DNA of 64,000 nt. Origin: Cannabis sativa. Its lineage: Eukaryota; Streptophyta; Magnoliopsida; Rosales; Cannabaceae. Where the stretch lies: assembly GCF_029168945.1 (NCBI RefSeq), contig NC_083610.1:76499580-76563579 (forward strand). Direction: 5' to 3'. The stretch's first letter is position 1. Each line of letters begins with the position of its first letter. A program made the translations under genes and the position numbers. The notes beneath the pieces are model-generated. The model was not told the origin of the DNA, made no database searches, and saw only the letters and a program-made list of their open reading frames with translations. Shown here in pieces: positions 36,917-48,119 of this stretch.

Positions 36917-38984
36917 TGTAATGACCGCTCTAGTAATTTGGATTAGTAAGGGCAATTAGCACTAATTTTTATTATTTTATTATTATATGTGAATTAATTT
37001 AATTGTGGACCCCAATATTTAGAAATAAATATTAGAGTTATAATTTCTCAAATTTCGGATATTTTATTAAACTCTAGGGGTATTATTTAGCTTATATGTG
37101 AAATATGTTATTTTTGTAATTTTTGCGCGGCGACAACGGAAAATGCGATGGATGGCTAGATTGATCACATGGGTGAGTTTAGAACCTTATTTCTTAGTAA
37201 GAAATATTTTAGAGAAAATAAATTATCGGGATTGAGCGGGGTTATGGAAATTGACCATTTTACCCCTAACTTTAGAAAATACTTAAGTTTGATGTAAAGG
37301 GCATTTTAGTCTTTTATGGGGGGATTAGGTGGCTGATTATATGGATGACACCTAGTCATTTTTGGGCAGCAAAGGATTTAATTAAATCCTTTTTCTAAGT
37401 TAGGAAAGTCAAAAAGAAAAGAAATTAGAAAATTAGCAAGTTTGGTTGAGAAGCTCTTTCTTCTCTCTCTCTCTCTCTTCGAAGGCAGTAAGAACAAGGG
37501 GAAGGGGCTGGGATTTCCTTGGATTTTCAGCAAGGATTCAAGCTATTGCTAGTGAGGTAAGCCCTAGACCATTGGTTATTTATTTTCAAGCTTTTAAGCT
37601 AGGTTGAAATGGTGTTTTGGAGTAATAGGAGCTGTTAAGTTTTCATATGCCTAGGGTTCGACTTTTAGGGTCCTTTTAGGTTGATTTTAACTCCTTGCAG
37701 CTGGTTTTAATTGGTGTTGATGGTCATATGCAATTTTAAGTTTAGAGTTCAAAGCTTTGAGCTTTAATGGCAAGTTGAGATTTGTTGGTTTGTTTTGTGA
37801 AATACTGCCTGGATTTTGTTGCTTATGCATTGTATAGGTGCTCTGGAAAGTTTCATGGCAATTGGTGGAAGATTGAGCAACAAATGAGAGGTTTTGGGAA
37901 ACCTGGTGCAAACCGGCTAGCCGGTTTGCAGTGCCACAAAAACCGGCTAGCCGGTTTTGGCAGGGTTCCCCGAGCCTTTCATTTTCTCAATTTTTGCCAT
38001 TTCAATGCCTCGGTTGGGTGTTTCCCCATATCCAGAGTTAGAATAACCCATTAAGAGTATAGCAGAACCTAGGGTTTTGGTTTTGGGTTTCCCAGGATTA
38101 GGGTTTTAATCGTGTGACTTACCCGGTTTCAATATGTGATTAGGGCATCCATCTAGCACGAGAATTCCGTTCAGGTCGGCCAACACACTTGAATTCGGAA
38201 AACAGGTAAGAACTGAATATAATATGTGATGTGATTATCTGAATGTGTGTATATGTGTTTGTATATGCATGCTTAAATTATGTTTTGTACTACCAACACT
38301 TGTATGAATAAGTTACAGAGTGCATTGGTATAGTGATTATTGTCATTATGAGTACGATACAATGATACCTACACGGGCACGGGAGGGTGCTAAGGTGTGT
38401 GGTACATCACTCAGTGTTACTCAGTGTTCGGGGTAAACCCTACCAACACTCGTACAGTGAGGTACGATGTGTATGTGGTATAGTGGTCGTACCCTAGTGT
38501 TGAACGTTCATACTCATCTGTTAAGCTCTGTAAATAGGTGTATGGGCGCCTATTTACAGGTCGGAAATTATATGATATGTTATATGCATTTCTTACTGAG
38601 TCTGTTGACTCACAGTTTCTGCTTCCATGTGTAGGTAAAGGAAAGGCGAAGGCTGAACAGGAGTGAACCTGAGCCCGGGTGAGATTGTACATGTCAAGCA
38701 GCGCGACCTGGAGTGTTCGGTCTCGGGACATCTGGGAGTTGTATTTTGAAAGTCGCTGTGCGACCTATAAATTTGTGTATTTTGGAATGTATAGTTTGAA
38801 AAGTAAATTTTATAAAGTTTGAAAAACGGGATCCCGGAATTTGTAAATATTTTATTATATTACAAAGTTTAGTATTTAATGCAAAAGTTTTAATTTGACA
38901 CGTTTTTCGAGAAATTTCTTTGATTAGCAAAGATTGCACAATAATTGAAAGCACTGTAGCGTGCCTTAGCATTAGGGCGTTACA
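36917..38984 (+). mobile_element. Solo LTR of a Ty3-gypsy element in copia-2 gag
   Basis: A 2,068-bp block from TGTAATGACCGCTC to GGGCGTTACA, flanked by a perfect 5-bp duplication AATTT (36912-36916 and 38985-38989). In reverse complement it shares the organisation of the chromovirus LTR: GTAACGCCCTA end, CCTTTCCTTTACCTACACAT, the dyad TGAGTC-AACA-GACTCA (plus 38597-38612), and two AACCGGCTAGCCGGTT palindromes at about 37914 and 37942. Orientation is opposite to the other two insertions. No internal sequence is left. Confidence 0.93.
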
Positions 38985-38989
38985 AATTT

Positions 38990-39240
38990 TTTTTCCATTG
39001 TGCATGAAGAGTTTTCTAGGCAACAACGCTAATATCAGTAAGATCAGTAGATTTTTCTTCTCGCAGGCATAAGTCCAAGTCTATTATCCTAAAGTAATTT
39101 TCACATCTCGTTTCCATGTCTTAAAGTTGGAAGCATTCAGAATTCGGATGAAAACGTTATTGTTCTTCTCAGAAAGGAGACCAAAAAATTCAAAAATTAA
39201 AACTTGATTAAGCTATATGAGTCAAGCAATTAGAAAATAT
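38990..39240 (-). pseudogene. copia-2 gag, N-terminal part
   Basis: The minus strand reads FIRILNASNFKTWKRDVKI (about 39170-39090), the SNFKxWK motif of copia gag openings, and then continues toward the solo LTR with stops. Confidence 0.75.
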
Positions 39241-40705
39241 TGTAGAGTCAACTGGTCATTATAAACTCCCCTTTGAGAATATAACGCATACATGATCTAC
39301 CTTCATAAAGTTACAATAAAGAGAAAATACATATCAATTAAGAATTTATTACCTTTGGGCAAATAATTAAATTTCTTCAATAATATATATTAATTCAAGT
39401 TAAAAATAATAAATATATATTTAAATTATTACCTTTGGGCAAATAATTAAAATATACACATTTAATATTAATTCACTTCATAGAATGTGAACTAATATAT
39501 ATAACTACTACCTTTAGGTAAGTAATAACACATATAGCCAACCAAAATAAATATTTTCTACAACATATGAAATTTGGTAATAAAATAATCATTGAAAATT
39601 TAATAATTTTCAACCAAATTTTCAAAAAGAAATATATTAATTGCTTGTAATATATTGATAATCAAAAATAAAGTATCCACCATAACACATTATTTTTGTA
39701 TCAAACAATCAAGTTTTACAAATTGTAGAATAACAAATAATGGAAAGATGTGAAACAAAGAATATTGGTGGAGATTACATAGTCAAGATAAATCAAATAA
39801 GAGAGTGACTATGTCAAACAGAACGAGAAGAAACTCAATTTTTTTTTTTATGATTTAAGGATTTCGAAAAATCATCAAAAATTATTTTTAATAATTTTTT
39901 AACTGCATAATTATCATTAAAATAGTAATAATTAAACAAAGTCAAAAAAATTAATTAAAAATCACGAAAAAATCAAAAATTAAATTCTAAAATTCTAATC
40001 ACATTGAAAAAAAAATGTCGAAAACGGAGTCACAAAACTACCTCACTCTCTCTCACTCTCCGGCAGCTGCGAGTGGGCTTCGTCCCAGCAGGTTGTCATC
40101 AACCTCTAGCAGCCACCTCCATGGCTGTAAAACGGGTTTGTGCGACCCGGTTCAAACCCGTACGGGTCGGGATGAAATTTTGGCCAAAAAGGTGACGAAA
40201 CGGACGAGAAAAATAGGGATTTTGAACGGTTTACAATTTCTAATAGATCTATGATATTAATTTCATGTAAAAACACATAAACTTAGGTAGATCTAATTTA
40301 AAACTAATCCGAGAATTAAAGAAGCAAAGTAACCTGAATATTTGATCCAATTAAAAAATTAAACGTGTAGAAATATTTTGAATTATTTATTGATGAGATA
40401 TGCACAATCAATTTCAAATTATAATCAATATAAATGAAAAACACAAAATTAATTTCATAAAGAAAATATACAAACCCTAAAATTTTTAACCTTAAAATTC
40501 TTCTAATTTACTCAATAATTTTATGTAAATAATATATCAAAAGAAAAAGAATTTAATGAGGAATAAAACCCCTAAACTTTTAAAATTGAAAAATAAAAAA
40601 TAAAAAATTCAACATAAAATAATAACGAAATTAATATGTAATTGAAAAAACAAATACATATTAATTGTTATACAAATTATAGGTTCTAAATCATATACAA
40701 TAGAC
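39241..40705 (-). other. copia-2 untranslated leader with repeats and a GC-rich hairpin region
   Basis: Three copies of a TTACCTTTGGGCAAATAATT-like unit lie about 80 bp apart (near 39350, 39430 and 39510). A GC-richer island at about 40015-40200 stands out from the AT-rich leader and contains interlocking inverted repeats CGGGTTTG/CAAACCCG (40133-40140, 40153-40160) and GACCCG/CGGGTC (40144-40149, 40163-40168). I recognise no protein in it. Confidence 0.6.
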
Positions 40706-40719
40706 AATTTGATACCACA
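40706..40719 (-). other. copia-2 primer-binding site
   Basis: The minus strand reads TGTGGTATCAAATT directly after the 5' LTR; the TGGTATCA core fits initiator tRNA-Met. Confidence 0.85.
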
Positions 40720-41169
40720 TGTTAGATAAAATAATAATAAACCCAAGATTAATTTGTATATAACATAGAACACAATAATAATATATAACAATTTGGTACG
40801 CGTACCTGATTAATCTATAGCAATTACCACAATTTGATAGTGCAATACTATCAACTAATTAAGTCTTAGGTCTTTAAATCATAAGCAGTTTCATTTTTTG
40901 ATTATCAAAAATATACAATTGTGATGAGACAATATGTATTTAGAGGATTTAGTTATATAACCCTGGTTGCCCTGGGTCTGCTCATCAAAGGCTTCAGTTA
41001 ACTAGAAAAGTGCACACTTCTACTTCACCTAGACTTTACACACAGATCCTAAGCCCATTAACTATTGATCACTAATAATATGGGCTAACACAACAAAGAA
41101 TTATCTAATCAACCCAAGTTTTAATAAAACTAATAAAATTTAATATAAATCCAAATAAAAAGTCTAACA
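40720..41169 (-). repeat. copia-2 5' LTR
   Basis: TGTTAGATAAAATAATAATA to CTAACA, 450 bp, with many substitutions and small indels against the left LTR. It is followed by the target duplication ATACA. Confidence 0.92.
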
Positions 41170-41174
41170 ATACA

Positions 41175-42005
41175 TATTTGTTAGTCGATCCCAAAAATGG
41201 CTCTACCAAATTCTGCTTTAAATATAATTAAGCCTAGTGATGTAATTGTTTATTAATTAATGGGTAATTAATATACGTACCACTTCAACATAGTGTTTAT
41301 ATTTTGTAAAAAATATTTATTAAATAATAAAATAAATTCTATATTTATTAAAATAGTATAGAATATAGCTTATGGTGAGTTTTTATAAAAATAAAATTTA
41401 ATAATAATCTAAGCTAAAAATGTTATGATAAGATTGACTATATTTTTTTATATTTATTCATACTAAAAATTATCTTTATGTTATAAATTAAATATATATA
41501 TAAAAAAAGTTGAGCTCAAGTAATAGTATTTTGAACCATTTTGAAAAATTAATATAAAGTTAAATCAATCAATTAACTTTTACAAAACACAAGATAAGTC
41601 CAAAAATAACTTTAACCAACACCCTTGCTTCGATGTATATATAATATATCATATATATATATATATATATATCAATACACATAAAATATTATGCCATATT
41701 GATATTAATATTAATCTTCCCATAACTTATAGTGTATATCTATGTATATGGATCATTTTTTAATGGGTATTACCCTGAATAGTTACTAAATAAATTTAAC
41801 TACAAATATTAATTTTAAAAATATTAAATCATTAAATTTTGATCTAATAACGAATAATAACGAATAATAAAAGAAAAATTTTAATTTGTTAAATTTAATT
41901 ATTTAATTTAAAAAAATATCAAAAAATATTACTTATAATTTAATAGTATTAATCTTCCCAGAAGTGTTCTATATATAAATAGAACGACTTATATATATAT
42001 ATATA
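41175..42005. other. AT-rich DNA between copia-2 and the Helitrons
   Basis: No gene. It holds a partial relative of the 21003-21290 foldback (about 41455-41610) and the MITE at 41748-41970, and ends in TA repeats that were the Helitron target. Confidence 0.6.
41748..41970. mobile_element. MITE, GGGTATTAC-terminus family, copy 2
   Basis: The left end is TATGG...TTTTTAATGGGTATTACCC and the right end AATCTTCCCAGAAGTGTTCT, with TA-rich flanks. The interior is the reverse complement of copy 1 (9775-9952). Confidence 0.65.
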
Positions 42006-42388
42006 CTAGTTAGAAGTTACGTGCCGAGGCACGTCAATATTAGTTTTATTTAGAGTTTAGTTCTTTATTTGTTGTTTTATTTAGATTGTATCTAAATGTA
42101 TGATCATGCGAATGATTTGTTTTATTAAAGTAATATGTGTGCTATCATATTTGGTTAGCAAAATATAATTTGGTATATTAATTTAAGTCATAACAAAATA
42201 ATACTTATTATTTACTTATAGAGAATTTAGAGGAACAAGATATAAGTTTTGCAAAATTTAAAATAAACATTATGTAATTAAAATTAAAGAAAATGTTCGA
42301 TTTTAAAATAGAAGAAAAAATTATTAAAAAAGTCTTAATACATGAAATATTATTTGAAAAACTAAAAAGAGTATAGTGAAACTTCTCA

Positions 42389-42742
42389 CTACTCTTCCAT
42401 TGGTTCAGCTGCTTGAATAGTGTATTGATTATACTTTGAACTCATCGTTCGTTTTGGATCTGCATACAACTGAACTCTCCATTTTTTGGCCGATAATTTC
42501 TCCGTAGTTTTTTGGACAAACAACCTATGTTTCTGTAAAAATAATTAATAATAAGATTTAATATACTTCTATTTATGAGAATGTATAAATTTTATATATT
42601 TATTTTTTTTATATTTACCTCGTCTGAATATGACTTTAATTGAACTGCAGTACATGAGAATATGTTTTCTGCAACATCTTCGAACATCACAGCATCTAAT
42701 AACTCAGTATCATCGTCGAGTTGTACATAGGTCATTGCACTA
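42389..42742 (-). pseudogene. RPA-like (OB-fold) gene fragment in Helitron A
   Basis: Two exon-like blocks on the minus strand: one at 42742-42619 reading MTYVQLDDDTELLDAVMFED and ending at a GACGAG|GTAAAT donor, and one at 42532-42389 opening after a CAG acceptor (KHRLFVQKTTEKLSAKKW) and ending PMEE with TAG. The pattern resembles the C-terminal OB fold of RPA70-like proteins that plant Helitrons often carry. The resemblance is general, so the assignment is tentative. Confidence 0.5.
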
Positions 42743-43200
42743 ATAATTTATACAAAATATATAACGATTAATATGAATATCAAATAAGTTCAAATATTAA
42801 TTTAGTTATATGATGATGATTAAAATACAACTACACTAACTGAACAAGACTATGCACGTATTCCTAGTAGTGGCGGCGTAGCTTGCTATATACCAAGCCT
42901 TCCTCTATCACAACTACAACAACAACAACAAGTGCCGCAAACCAATGATAATGCATATAGTAGTGAAATTAAATCAGTAGAAGAATAGGAAAAAAAATAT
43001 GGGCATTACTGTTTAGAGGGTAAATTATAGGCAAATCTAATATGCAATTGTCAGCATTATCCACCCAAATCCCAAAAATAGTATTTTCTTTTTCTCTAAA
43101 ATATAATATATCAAATAATTATCAAAAGAAAACATACTAATAACAATATATGCACTTGTCATGATTATGCACTCAAATCCCAACAATTAAATTTAATCTA

Positions 43201-44150
43201 ATCTAACCTAATAATATTAATATCAAAAGATCAGAATCAACTATCAAGGCATTCTATTTTTTTTTCCCTTTTGTGGGGATGATGATATGAAAATGAGACT
43301 ACAATTCACAGAGAAATAGATAGATTGATCGACTTAGCTTCCTCTAACATATGTCCCTCACTACCTAGTATACAAAAAAGATACAAAGTTCAATAACAAG
43401 TGGGTATGATAAATAAACTATACTTAATTTCTTTTTATTATATTATCCCCATACCCCTTTTTTCCCCTTCAATAATATAATTCTTTTTTTCTATGGATAT
43501 TGGAATTCATTTATAAAAAAAAAATTCTATGGATATTGGAATTCATTTATAAAAAAAAAGGTCTCCGAATCAGAATCACAGGAGTAAGAGATCCCTTGAT
43601 AAGAAATAAGTTGGTTAAAAATAAAGTGCAATTACAAAACCATCACTGGTTGTTTTTTTTTTTAATTCAACCCAACATTATTGGGGACTATACTTCAAAC
43701 CCAAGTAATGCAGTATATTGTCTCAACTGTACTGCTGAAACATCTTACTTTTGGGAAAATAAGCAATAACCAATGAAAAACTTATTCTTCAATACTCCAA
43801 AAAAAAATCCATACTAATTATAAAATAATAGAAATTTTCACTGGTGATTTAGAAGTTGTTTGGAAATAGTCTGATTCAAAAGACTGAAACATGTTCATTA
43901 ATCAAAACTTGTCTTTTCCACAATTCAATTTTCAAGAGGTGAATCTAAAACAACGTGTCATAATCCATACTTTTCAAGAATTTAAGAAAAGCCACATCAT
44001 ATACCCAAAATATGTTAGTAACAGAACTTTAAGCGTATATCCTTTGTGAAAAGCCACATTAAATGCACAAAACTTGCATTGAGGCATGCTTAAATAATAT
44101 ACATACATATCCAAGCAAACCGTGTATACACTTGCCACAAAAAGAAAAAC
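43201..44150. other. Helitron A interior without recognised gene
   Basis: AT-rich. A 36-39 bp unit (ttctatggatattggaattc plus an A-run) is present twice in tandem at about 43489-43560. I see no coding match. Confidence 0.5.
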
Positions 44151-44191
44151 ACTTAAGTAAGCAACTGATGAAAAACCGATAATTGAGAGGT

Positions 44192-45315
44192 TAAATACAC
44201 ACCTGACTTGTGAATACGCTCAGAACCAGCCAAATCTACCACGACAAGTTTGCTTTTCTGAAGAAGTGGCTTAAATGATTTGCTTAGGCAAGAGAGTTCC
44301 CCATTGTCAATTGAATGATTATCTTCCCTTCCCATGACAGACCTTTTGACATGCACCTGCACCAGAGAGAAGCATATATATCAAATGACCCATTTATGCT
44401 TTTAAGAGTAGTATATTTTGTTTCATTATCTAGTTTACTTTTTTAATGACAGAAAATCATTTCACCATCAGAATAGCATGACTACGAGAAGATTCAGTAT
44501 TCAACTTCGTGTTAGCTGCAATCCTATGAGTTTCTCCCACTTTCAGCAACTCCAGTTTAGTTTGTTGATCCCTGATTTCTACAAGAGTCGCACCAGGTAC
44601 TGAAACATCACCAGTTCTTGGATCTTCCACAAAGGGGATGTTATCATTTGATGGATCAAGAAGGTCTTGAATGGTCTCCATATAAAGCTACACATTTTAT
44701 TTTATTTTATTTTATTTGTAAATAACAAGATGTTAAAACATGAATAGCTAAAACAATTGAGTGTGAAATGAAATAACTGAGTAAAACTTTGATTATATAA
44801 TATATTTAACTGTGTGATTAAGACCATATAACCTGCAAATAAAAGACGAAGATTGAATCAGTATCTGGAGAAATACTTGCTAGAATATCCTCCATTGAAC
44901 GAACCATAATACCACGATTGTGAATGTTTTTCCTGTACCTGTTTGGCCATAAGCCATCACGATCCCATTATAACCATCCAGGACGCTCTACAAAATCAAA
45001 TGGCAGAAAATTACAGGAGGCATTAGACAAAGATTACCCAAATTCCAGTGATAAAGGAACTACTAATCCTAATGCATTGCATACAGTTGAAAGAATCAAA
45101 GTAAATTTGGTAAATTTATGTTAGTTGTGACCTGAAATTTATCGATTAAGGGTATGGCACCAGCGAGTTCTGGTGGAATGACCATTGATAGAGAAGTAGG
45201 CGTACTGCAAGTGTCCACAAAAAATATTTGAAATTTGTAACAAAAATCAACGAATGAAAAAGAAGACTACGAAGAAGAAGAAAGACTTACGGAGTGCAAA
45301 GCCATAGCTGTTTTT
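44192..45315 (-). pseudogene. Captured kinesin motor-domain exons (armadillo-repeat kinesin type)
   Basis: The minus strand, in gene order, shows: an exon near 44995-44890 with [20 protein letters not shown] (the P-loop GQTGTGKT that binds ATP) and, after a frame break, [18 protein letters not shown]; an exon at 44684-44457 with METIQDLLDPSNDNIPFVED and NTKLNTESSRSHAI (switch I NxxSSRSH); and an exon at 44356-44192 with KLVVVDLAGSERIHKSG (switch II DLAGSE). The order and the wording around METIQDLL match plant ARK-type kinesins, microtubule motors of growing cells. A short exon-like piece at about 45210-45140 precedes them. Introns are retained, so genomic DNA was captured. The tail and most of the motor after switch II are missing; it cannot make a motor. 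Confidence 0.85.
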
Positions 45316-45556
45316 GGTTGATCGTAAACCAAAGCGAGAAATTGGATTTGATAATTTGGGGATATACGGTTTGTTAGAGAGATATGTGGCGATTTTTTTT
45401 AATTTAAAAAAAGATTGTTTAATTTTTTGGGTTTAATTATTGGGTTTATTTGTTAAACCTATTAACATCGTTAAATTTAACAGAATATTCTAAGTATATT
45501 CTGTTAAACCAAGAAATGCCGTGCACTTTTAATATATAAAGATATATATATATATA

Positions 45557-47181
45557 CTAGTAAAAAGCTACGTGCGAGGCACGTATACTAAATTTTATGC
45601 TAATTTTTTTCTATGTTATTTGAAAGTTATACGATTAAAAATTAAAGAAAAAATATTATTAGTTATTATGTGAAATTATTATTATGTGTATAGGAAGAAA
45701 TCACAAATTAATTAATCTTATAATCTTAACTTTAATCAAATAGGGTTTTAGATATATGAACAATAAATAATCACATAAAAATAAAAAATAATTATTTGAA
45801 TAAAGAATTCAATATACACAGTTATATATATGAATCCCATTATTCAAAAATAATTATTCAATATATGAACAATAATTTGTCACGCTATATGTTTCCCATT
45901 AAAGAAATCCACCTCCTCATAGTCAAAAATAAATAATACATGTAATACAGATCTTTGTAATAGAGTACCTAAAAGAAACAAAACTTCAGTTACCATAATC
46001 AGAAAAGGTTTAAGTGAACTAAATAATGACTAAGAAGATCTAAATTACAAAATGAAAATAACATGTCTATATGAGTATGATTTTTTTGCTATATGAGCAT
46101 GATTGATCTAAGAGAAAATAGATAAACCTATAAACATATAAATATATTTAATATTAATTTTGACAAAGAAACAATTCAATTATAAACAATTCTAAATATC
46201 AGCTTGACAATTTTAACACACTAATTACTTATTAAATAACCATAATGTATACAACATGATAATTTTATTTTATTTGATATTAAATGATAGAGATTATTGA
46301 GGTTTTCAACTATGGAAAATACATTATGATAAAAAAGTAATGCTCATTAATTGTATATTTCAAAGAAACCCTAATTTCCATGAATGTCCCTAATAAGATA
46401 TAAACAATAAAGTTGTAAATTAAAAAAAAAAAAGTAGCAAAATTTCAGTTAATATAAGAAATAGAACAAATGGAAGATTTATACAATACTGGAATTTGAA
46501 CTCTTAGAGACCATTAGCGAAGGGGCAAAACTCGTTAGATCCCCTAGTAGAACACTACTTTAATGGTCTGAACACAAAAATTGTAGAAATCAAAATATGA
46601 ATAAATTAGTATCATCAACAAAAGGAAAATTAAAGGGAAAGGACTTAATAATTACGTGACAAATAATTATTAATTGAATTTAAAAAATTAAAATTATAAG
46701 ATTAATTCAAATTATTGTTCATATATTGATTCTAGAAAGCGTAAAATTAAGATTATAATATTAATTGAATTAAACTTTTTGATATTAACAAAATTGTTGC
46801 TTTAATTTTTCATCACACTGGAAACATATTATTTTAGCTCTATTAGACAATCATATTTTCCCTCCTAAAAAGTTATTTTTTTTTATAATTGAAAGATGTG
46901 ATGTTTGAGTAATTACATGTATCGTGTAATTGAAGATTTGATGTTGAGTCATTTTTTTGTTTTTATTTAATGATGTTTCTTTTTTTTTTTAAAAAAAATT
47001 TAATGAGATTTATTTTATTTTTATTTTATTATATATAAATAAAAAGTGACTCATGAATTTCTCATAAATCATTCTATTTTTAATAATAAACTATTTTATT
47101 TTTAATATAAATAAGATGTCACCCATGAATTTCTCATAAACTAAGAATTCGGTTATATAGACACACTTTATATAGAATAGA
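45557..47181 (-). mobile_element. Helitron B, non-autonomous
   Basis: The minus strand starts TCTATTCTATATAAAGTGTG (5' end at 47181) and ends with the hairpin ACGTGC-ctc-GCACGT (45570-45584) and CTAG (45557-45560) then T. Length is 1,625 bp and no gene is recognised. Near its 5' end a phrase ATGAGAAATTCATG(A/G)GT occurs twice. Only 14 bp of TA repeat separate it from Helitron A. Confidence 0.75.
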
Positions 47182-48119
47182 TATATATATATATATCGAT
47201 CCAAATATTAATTATTAGCAATAAATTGATGAATATGCAGAGTTAAATAATCATAACGTACAATTCATCTTTTTTTCGTTTCCTCTCTTCATTTATATGT
47301 TTAATTTCACCAATATTAATTATGCTTGACAGGGTCCATATATATATATATATTGATAATTAATAATTAATATATATAAGAAGCTCCATAGTAATATATA
47401 TTGGGGACAGTTCCTTTAATAAGACTACCTCTGCTACAATACCTGAACATGTTAAATTTTATTAGCAGTTGGTTGGTGGATCATTTTCTCTTTCGGACTT
47501 TTTTCTTTTGGTTTTGACAAAATTAGTTCAGTTACTTATGTTATCTTTAATTATAGCTGTTATTCATGACACTATGGAGTACAAAATATTCAAAATGCAT
47601 AGAATAGAAAGATCATAAAATGACATAAATTAGAGGATAGTTTTCTTTTCTATACATGCATGCAGAGTTTAAATATGTGATGGTTTTAAGGATAGATTTT
47701 TTTATTATTTTATTAATTATTATTACTGTTGGAAATTATTTGTTCTAACCAACACACTTTAAGAAAAAAAATTAATATTATATGCAAATTGGTATTTTTC
47801 TAAAATTATTATTTTATGTATCCACAAAATAATAGTGTCAATTTTATAACTAATACAAATAAAGACAGTTACAACTGAAATAGTTACAAATATTACTCTA
47901 GGGCTCTGCCCTAGATCAGAATCACAGATCAATATAAAAGGAGGTGCTTTTCTGTGATACAACAATTACCTTTTACTTCTGTCCAGTACAAAAAAACAAG
48001 TAAGAGTCTATTATTTATCTAGCTGGTGTTAATTATTTCTTTTTAACACGAGAAGTAGGCATCGTATAGTTACTATACCAAATTTAGCATTTAGACAATT
48101 AATGTATATATATATATAT
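47182..48119. other. AT-rich DNA with a possible solo copia LTR
   Basis: A block from TGTTGGAAATTATTTG (47727) to about TTTTTAACA (48047) has LTR features: TG start, CA end and a TATA box in caatataaaagg near 47932. No flanking duplication was found, so the call is weak. The rest shows no gene. Confidence 0.45.

Larger units (their letters stand above)
21392..41169 (-). mobile_element. Ty1-copia element (copia-2) with both LTRs, heavily nested
   Basis: Two LTRs of 475 and 450 bp (TGTTAG...CTAACA) bound the element, and a perfect 5-bp duplication ATACA flanks it (21387-21391 and 41170-41174). A minus-strand primer site adjoins the right LTR and a polypurine tract adjoins the left, so transcription ran right to left. 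Inside are copia gag, integrase, RT and RNase H remnants, plus two later insertions: a CACTA-like element containing a chromovirus (25812-36552) and a gypsy solo LTR (36917-38984). Without them the element is about 7 kb. LTR divergence visible by eye marks it as older than the chromovirus. Confidence 0.93.
42006..45542 (-). mobile_element. Helitron A, non-autonomous, carrying kinesin exons and an RPA-like fragment
   Basis: Read on the minus strand, the element starts TCTTTATATATTAAAAGTGC (5' end at 45542) and ends with a hairpin ACGTGCC-tc-GGCACGT (42019-42034), a short spacer and CTAG (42006-42009) followed by host T. Host A lies before the 5' TC. These are the diagnostic Helitron termini, with insertion between A and T and no target duplication. 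Length is 3,537 bp. No Rep/helicase is present. Gene fragments lie at 44192-45315 and 42389-42742. Confidence 0.85.

Noticed and set aside
39340..39530. CRISPR-like spaced repeats
   Set aside because: Only three degenerate units with AT-rich, non-unique spacers in a retrotransposon leader of a plant genome; no cas genes.
44192..45315. A functional host kinesin gene
   Set aside because: Only a few motor exons are present, one with a frame break, and they sit between Helitron termini; the rest of the gene is absent.
47727..48047. Confident solo copia LTR
   Set aside because: TG start and TATA box fit, but there is no flanking duplication and no sibling LTR in the window; kept only as a weak note.
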